DNA from: Larix sibirica
Lineage: Eukaryota; Streptophyta; Pinopsida; Pinales; Pinaceae
Reading direction: 5' to 3'
DNA length: 14,416 bases
NCBI GenBank assembly: GCA_004151065.3
Contig: NWUY0300050853.1
Coordinates: 1 to 14,416, forward strand
Part shown: piece after piece, positions 9,734 through 14,416 of the stretch
Layout: each line of letters opens with the position of its first letter
Position numbering within the stretch: position 1 is the stretch's first letter
Program-made: the position numbers and the translations under genes
Notes under the pieces: generated by a model
Seen by the model: only the letters and a program-made list of their open reading frames with translations
Told to the model about the DNA's origin: nothing
Database searches by the model: none

Positions 9734-9811
9734 GCAACCCAAGCAGATCTAGTGACTCATATTATCATTTGAGCAACCCAAGCAAATCTTGTGACAGGAA
9801 TTATCTAGTGA
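9734..9811 (+). repeat. 39-bp tandem duplication
   Basis: GCAACCCAAGCAGATC (9734) and GCAACCCAAGCAAATC (9773) start two adjacent 39-bp copies. The first 23 bp of each differ at only two positions; the rest is similar but more diverged (ATTATCATTTGA against ATTATCTAGTGA). No coding role is apparent. Confidence 0.8.
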
Positions 9812-10508
9812 TGGGCATAGGTTTCAAAATTAAATCATAGTTTAGCTAAGGTGATACATAGAATTTTAGTTTATTATAGCCATGTCTAGAAAGATACCTA
9901 AATCGTGATCCCCCTTAACTATTTTTTTATAAATATCTTCAACATTTTATTGTGTATGATTAAATCTAGGATTGCCTTTACTATGGCTATTTTCCTATGT
10001 ACTAATTTGAGAAGTTTTATGATGTAGAGCATGCAGTGAATAAAACTCAAAACAATAAATAGAGAAAATAATCACAAACATTTATTAACAACCTAGAAGT
10101 ATATATTCCATAGTAATTCAAGGGATCTTTCCACGGAGAACTAAATACAAAATCAATAGGATCCTCATAATAACACTCAAAATCTGGATATCAAATACAA
10201 AGATGATTAATATTTTTCAGGGAAAGAGGAGTTTGAAAGATACTCCCAATTCCACTTATTACAATGTTGGACTATGTTTAAATACATAGTGAGAAGACTA
10301 ATCTAGATCCACTAAAGGTGGATAAGGAAATCATGTTGAATCCCTAATATCTCTCTAAATATAGATCTATATGAACTAAGTAAGCATAAGATTTCTCATT
10401 ACATGAAATTTAAATAATTTAAATACTCTCTATGTGGACTAATCTAGAACCATCTAGACACATCATTAGATTTACATTAGGATTGTGTCCTCTTACAAAG
10501 ATGTCGCC
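9812..10508. other. AT-rich DNA, possibly decayed retroelement
   Basis: No coding signal is seen. ACTAATCTAGA occurs twice, near 10298 and 10439, and a small perfect stem ATCCAC/GTGGAT (10307-10312 and 10318-10323) is present. The stretch adjoins a block that also occurs inverted near 12800, so it may be non-coding retroelement sequence, but nothing proves it. Confidence 0.35.
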
Positions 10509-10583
10509 TATGCTCCTGCATTAGACTCCCAAGGTACAAAAGTTTCACGGGCTCCTAGCCATGAGTCTTTTTTTTCTTCTTCC
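10509..10583 (-). repeat. Inverted block, copy A
   Basis: Read on the minus strand this matches 12768-12843 on the plus strand. Over the 59 bp starting GACTCATGG (10567 down to 10509) I count 52 identical bases; the shared core includes TGAAACTTTTGTACC and TGGGAGTCTAATG. A less exact match (GGAAGAA with nearly equal spacing) precedes it. One frame of both copies reads ETFVPWESN-x-GA, so it could be the end of a former reading frame, probably of a retroelement. Similarity ends abruptly after GGAGCATA in both. Confidence 0.85.
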
Positions 10584-11042
10584 ATTCTATTATGTAGAAT
10601 CTTCATTAGTCCATTAAGTTTCCATGTGCTTAACTCATGAGTTGAAATAATCCTATGCAATAACAAGCCTTTTCACCTTTTCATTTAACACCTCACCAAG
10701 GTTTACTCTCTTGAACCTAGACTTTTGGTATTCTCTAGTTCATTCCTCTATAACCTTCATTAGCTGCAATAGTTGTATGCTTCTATAGCTTCTCACCTTA
10801 TCCTAATATATTCACCTACCCTCTCTTCCTCCACTTACTTCGACATGTACAATCTTTAATTAACTGCAAAACATAAATACCATTTTATACTTTCCAGATC
10901 TCAAGAGATCTTCATATCCAATCATTTTTCGAGTTCTCCACTTCTGTTTTCATTGCATGCAAGAATATTTCCTTATGTGAAACCTTCAAGGTAATATGAC
11001 ATGTCCACACAATAATTCATTTACCACTGACCAAAAAAAAAT
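10584..11042. other. Unassigned stretch between inverted block A and the broken frame
   Basis: On the minus strand short open runs alternate with stops and no domain is recognised. This may be the decayed connection between the broken frame at 11043-11469 and copy A, which share an orientation. Confidence 0.3.
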
Positions 11043-11469
11043 TCACCTCCTCGCATCAGGGGAATTAACAAAGCCAACACCCATGATATCAACAATCTGC
11101 GGATCAAGTACATGACCTATACCTCCTCTAAATGCTACAGAAATATAGAGAGAAATTAATTTTAGCCGATATCAATATTTTCCCTCTTCTCATTGAAAAA
11201 CTTGTCATCATCAAGTTATGGTCTTCACCAATATTTGGCTTGTGCAATCTGCGATAATATCCATCAATTATGGCTCTAGTAAATGGGATATCACCATATC
11301 TCTCATATACATGAACAAGCCAATTTTTCTCTGCATCAATGACACAAGATATTCTCACTAGCAGCCATGTATTTACACACATGTTCTCATACACCCATGA
11401 TATTGCTCTACAGATTGAATAAACTATACAGGAGATTATTTCCTTTAGCACAATGAAATTTATGTTCAT
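11043..11469 (-). pseudogene. Unrecognised broken reading frame
   Basis: The minus strand is open for 113 codons (11469-11128). Its middle, around 11330-11210, has a balanced composition unlike random AT-rich translation: KNWLVHVYERYGDIPFTRA, then DGYYRRLHKPNIGEDHNLMM. It stops at 11128. A second frame, shifted by one base near 11140, continues with GGIGHVLDPQIVDIMGVGF and ends in a natural-looking stop at 11043-11045. The two together look like one former C-terminal coding region broken by a single-base indel. The N-terminal part of the 113-codon frame is hydrophobic and may not belong. I do not recognise the family. Candidates worth testing are a host gene, a transposon protein or an ancient integrated viral sequence; nothing seen here decides between them. 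Confidence 0.5.
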
Positions 11470-11728
11470 CTAGTTGATAGTCTCTTGGGTAGTGACTTAA
11501 AAATGATGATCAGTGGATGTAGAAACATCTCATAAAACCGAATAGTGTCTCACTTCATAATGCAACCCTCTACACAACTTGATCCTCTAAACAACTCAAA
11601 AGTAATTTTGTCTTCTTCAATGACTAGGGTTGGATATGGCGCAAGGTGTATGTGCTCTAGATAATTTTAATGCTCATCACTTATCTGAGTAGTGAAATTC
11701 TCAATCTTCAACATACAAAATTCAAACT

Positions 11729-12379
11729 TTTGAAGAAAACAAAGAGATGGAGAAAGATTCAAATGTTGCTAGAGTCAATGTACATTATTATAAGGATTAA
11801 ACACACCCAACTAGAAAATGTGGCATTCTTGTGGTTGTAGGTAAAAGGTTACTAGTTTCAAATGTGTCAACAACAAATTGCTACGAATCATAACACTTGA
11901 AATCAATTGAAAATTGGGCTTTAGTGGAGAAGGCCGAGCTATTTTACATTGTTGGTTTCTCCTTACAACCTTTCCTAGGTCAATTCTACTTGTGGCTCAA
12001 CATGCAACTCAGAAAGAGAAGATATTTAGGATAACTCTTGCGGCTCAACATGCAACTCAGAAAGAGAAGATATTTAGGATAAATCTTGCGACTCAACATG
12101 CAACTTAGAAAGAGAAGATATTATATGTGTTTTTTTATTGAATCATCAATGAAATTTTTTTTGTATATGAGTTATGTTTTTGGAAATGAGATTGAAGCAT
12201 CGAATTTTGCATGTATGCAAGGTTGGGAGACTGGAATTTTTGAAGAAATAGGCTTATACATGTCAGCACTATCAAAGGCAATTAAAACTCACAAGAGTAT
12301 AGTTGTTATAACACAAGGTACAAATCCAGTAGTCATCATAGAAGATGGAAAAGTTACATTGTTTCTAGTAATTTTGATT
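11729..12379 (+). pseudogene. ADK: Adenosine kinase retropseudogene, truncated at both ends
   Basis: Adenosine kinase (a PfkB-family sugar kinase) phosphorylates adenosine to AMP in the cytosol and supports the methyl cycle. The plus strand follows the plant enzyme closely. Landmarks are VNVHYYKD (11774-11797), LVVVGKRLLVSN, NCYES (from 11876), ENWALVEKA (11909-11935), FYIVGF, SILLVAQHATQ, then after a frame change YVFGNE (12173-12190), GWETG, SALSKA, THKSIVVITQGTNPVVI and EDGKVTLFLVI. This is roughly residues 95-285 of a ~340-residue protein. Missing are the N-terminal substrate-binding part and the C-terminal DTNGAGDAF motif with the catalytic Asp. Stops lie at 11798, 11891 and 12106. The frame shifts near 11966 and again near 12118-12128, where NLSAPF is also lost. 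No introns interrupt it, although plant ADK genes are intron-rich, so a retrocopy is likely. A 48-bp segment inside is tandemly repeated. Confidence 0.92.
11994..12121 (+). repeat. 48-bp tandem repeat inside the adenosine kinase pseudogene
   Basis: Units start at 11994, 12042 and 12090. The first two are full 48-bp copies differing at one base (ACTCTTGC against AATCTTGC). The third matches for about 32 bp with two changes, then diverges. Each unit encodes AQHATQKEKIFRI(T/N)LA, sixteen residues, matching one segment of adenosine kinase (the AEHAAANNKVFTMNLS type) that occurs once in the normal enzyme. In unit three CAACTCAG has become CAACTTAG, which turns a Gln codon into the stop at 12106-12108. 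Confidence 0.95.
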
Positions 12380-12767
12380 GCAAGAAGGAGGATAAGGAAA
12401 AGAATCCTAGTAGAATGGATAGAGGAATATTTAGAAAGGTGGATAACATCCTCTAGAAATTGAGGACAAGAGGAATTATGATAGTGCAAAATTTTGGATC
12501 AGAGAGTGAAGAATAATAAATGGCAGGGGGTATACAAAATTTATACGATGAATTGAAGCAGCAAATGAGAAACAATAGCATGCACCAACAGAAGACAAAG
12601 CTAGAGATTGAATTTGAAAGATTATTAATATATCTCAAGAAAATTTGAAAATTCGCAAGTGGAGATATAATGAGATGAAGAAGACATCCAACCACAAATT
12701 ACTGTTGACTAAGAGTACTTGTGAAAACAAGGCAAGTGGATAGCAATAGAACAAAGTTTCGGATCCA
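12380..12767 (+). other. A-rich stretch with one short open frame, doubtful
   Basis: Homology to adenosine kinase stops at about 12379 although the frame stays open to 12463, with Arg/Ile/Glu-rich residues of no known family. A short frame at 12520-12648 begins MAGGIQNLYDELKQQM and is rich in Gln, Lys and Glu with coiled-coil-like spacing; it is 42 codons and ends at TGA. It may be gag-like debris of the element that contributed the block at 12768. Not recognised. Confidence 0.3.
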
Positions 12768-12843
12768 GGAAGAAAGCAATTGAAGACTCATGGACATGAG
12801 TCCATGAAACTTTTGTACCCTGGGAGTCTAATGTAGGAGCATA
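12768..12843 (+). repeat. Inverted block, copy B
   Basis: Plus-strand counterpart of the block at 10509-10583, with 52 of 59 bases identical from GACTCATGG on. It also contains a perfect 8-bp inverted repeat with a 2-base spacer (GACTCATG-GA-CATGAGTC, 12785-12802), which copy A lacks because of substitutions. After GGAGCATA the two copies share nothing. The reading ETFVPWESNVGA suggests former coding sequence. Confidence 0.85.
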
Positions 12844-13921
12844 TTCCCCAGTCAACATTATAATTCAGACTTCTATGAGGTCTTGCGAATTTTATAAGGG
12901 AGTGGATTTCCCTGAATGAAATTTGTATGTAAGTGAAAAATAGCTCTAGAATAAGCTAGTGATAAGGAGTTGGGTTCTTACTTCCATGTAATATTATAAA
13001 TTATAGAAGGATAGGGTTTGTTTGTGAGGATAGGGATTTTTATTCATGGTCATCATGCAAATTTCTATTTATATCATATAGTTAGAGGAGTCAGATAATT
13101 TAGGGATAGTTAGAATTTATTCTTAAATATGGAGGATACGAACCATTTGTTCAAGATAAAAGTTAATCTTCCTCACTTTGTGTATTTAAACACAATAGTA
13201 GCTCTATAATCGATGAATTTGGAGAAGCATGGATCTGAAGGAATCCAATTTAATGAATTTTGTTGTAGTCAGATTATGTATTTTAATCGCTCTCCTTTTT
13301 ACCAGTTTGATGGATGTGGATGTCAATTGCTCTTCTTTTAAGTTAAATTTGTGTCATATATTTGCATTGATCTAATCATTGGAAGGAAACAAATGAAGGT
13401 CTACAACATCGTGTTATTGGATGTGGTAAACAAAACACATTTGAAACCCACATGCATGGAATTCCAAGTAGTTGTAGTCTAAAAGGGGGACTCCATAAGC
13501 TTATATATTCAATACAATTTTTGTTTCCCCTACATCAAGCATCATGGTAGTCTCTTGAATTCAATAGAATTGCAAGATGAATTGAATTATAGGAATGAGT
13601 CCAGGGCCACAACAATTTCTTCTACATCCCACAACTATGTGGAAATGAATTCACAAATGGAGCATGATCTTACTTGCATGATGAATTTTTAAGAAGGAGG
13701 CAGAGTATTCCAATAAAGGAGAGTATTGTCTAGCTTGAAGGCACCAATACTAAATCATATGGTCACAATTATAAAACGCAAGTCTGTCAATAGCAATACA
13801 AATCCCTTGGATGCAGAATGCAGACTTGTAATAGGTATCCTCTTTGAAGTGGAATCAAACTAGAAACCAGGTGATCGTATAAAGAAGGGCATAGGGTCTA
13901 TAGCTAGGTAGAAACAACACT
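12844..13921. other. AT-rich DNA with a lone TATA-like site
   Basis: No domain is recognised. TATTTAAA at 13183-13190 could be a TATA box and the placement after copy B would suit LTR sequence, but no TG/CA-bounded repeat pair is found in the window. An open run without an early ATG spans about 13485-13692 (ending HDLTCMMNF) and has no known similarity. Confidence 0.35.
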
Positions 13922-14077
13922 ATGGAATCCTCTAGCGATGATCAATTCAAAAAAGGAATTAATTTTGATGTGTGTGGATGGAATGATGGTTTTGTGAAGC
14001 TGATGAGTTGCTTTAGAAGTTCTTGGCAAGGTCATTTCTATGTGCATATGTTGGAGTTGGAGATAAATCATATTTAA
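13922..14077 (+). CDS. Short hypothetical reading frame, weak
   Basis: ATG at 13922 in a good plant context (ATGG) opens 51 codons beginning MESSSDDQFKKGINFDV and including GWNDGFVKLMSCFRSSW before TAA at 14075. Composition is richer in Cys, Trp, Gly and Asp than random AT-rich translation. I recognise no family, and at this length chance is a fair explanation. It could be the start of a decayed retroelement gag or the debris of a gene. No promoter or splice signals support it. Confidence 0.2.
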   Translation: MESSSDDQFKKGINFDVCGWNDGFVKLMSCFRSSWQGHFYVHMLELEINHI

Positions 14078-14416
14078 GTTGGTGCACTAATGAAATACTG
14101 TCGTGATTTGTTATGAAGATATATGTTATACAAAGTTCGTTAATGATTTCAAGAGGAGTAAGTATGTGTGAATAAATAACTAACATAGGTAAGGAGAGAG
14201 TACTACATTTTAGGTCAAATTCAATGAAATTTCAATGCTTTTTTGTGTTGTTTTAATGTTGAACATTTTTTTCTTAACACCAGTTCAACTTTGGTAATTG
14301 TTGGAAATACTTAGAGATGGGGTGAATCGATGTTGAGCTCTTTTTACCATTTCAAAAATTAATTATATCATGTAAAAATGATCCATTAACCATGTCATTC
14401 ATCATCACATAAACCA
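14078..14416. other. Featureless AT-rich end of window
   Basis: Nothing is supported on either strand. Confidence 0.6.

Noticed and set aside
12289-12695. Two minus-strand open frames (66 and 80 codons)
   Set aside because: The first is the shadow of the adenosine kinase pseudogene; the second is low-complexity translation with no family match.
1-14416. tRNA, rRNA or CRISPR array
   Set aside because: No TTCGA-type T-arm in a plausible tRNA fold was found, no rRNA-like conserved stretch is present, and the tandem repeats have no unique spacers.

Overview
The window looks like AT-rich intergenic DNA from a large plant nuclear genome, most likely a gymnosperm such as a conifer. The reasons are that every recognisable coding remnant is either a decayed plant LTR-retrotransposon (Ty3/gypsy or Ty1/copia) or a decayed plant-type housekeeping gene (adenosine kinase), that long stretches carry no coding signal, and that no bacterial gene architecture is present. 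The conifer assignment is inference from general similarity; 'plant' is much firmer. I see no intact gene, tRNA, rRNA or CRISPR array. One ambiguous base (n) lies at 2415.

Layout. 1-585 (minus): a Ty3/gypsy reverse transcriptase (RT) fragment broken by stops and a frameshift. 640-1465: a 45-bp minisatellite (eight units in exact register over 810-1169), running into a longer ~191-bp duplication, then an ACAACAA-rich repetitive patch at 1501-1660. 2038-2664 (minus): a probable LTR with a TATA box. 2665-3445 (minus): a Ty1/copia pol remnant that has lost its integrase core. 3446-4760: a GC-richer, strongly pyrimidine-biased island that I cannot assign. 4760-10500: mostly featureless AT-rich DNA with a small 39-bp duplication. 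10509-10583 and 12768-12843: two copies of one ~75-bp sequence in opposite orientation. 11043-11469 (minus): an unrecognised broken reading frame. 11729-12379 (plus): an intronless fragment of adenosine kinase. 12844-14416: AT-rich DNA with only short, doubtful reading frames.

The most interesting object is the adenosine kinase pseudogene. Its reading frame can be followed from about one quarter to four fifths of the usual protein with no introns, which fits a retrocopy. Inside it one 48-bp (16-codon) segment has been tandemly expanded to nearly three copies. The repeat-bearing pseudogene lies between the two inverted ~75-bp blocks, which look like retroelement sequence, so capture by or nesting among retroelements is possible but unproven. 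The second notable object is the 45-bp minisatellite, whose period is a multiple of three and which keeps two forward frames open as 15-residue peptide repeats. Nothing in the window appears to work together as a functional gene set.
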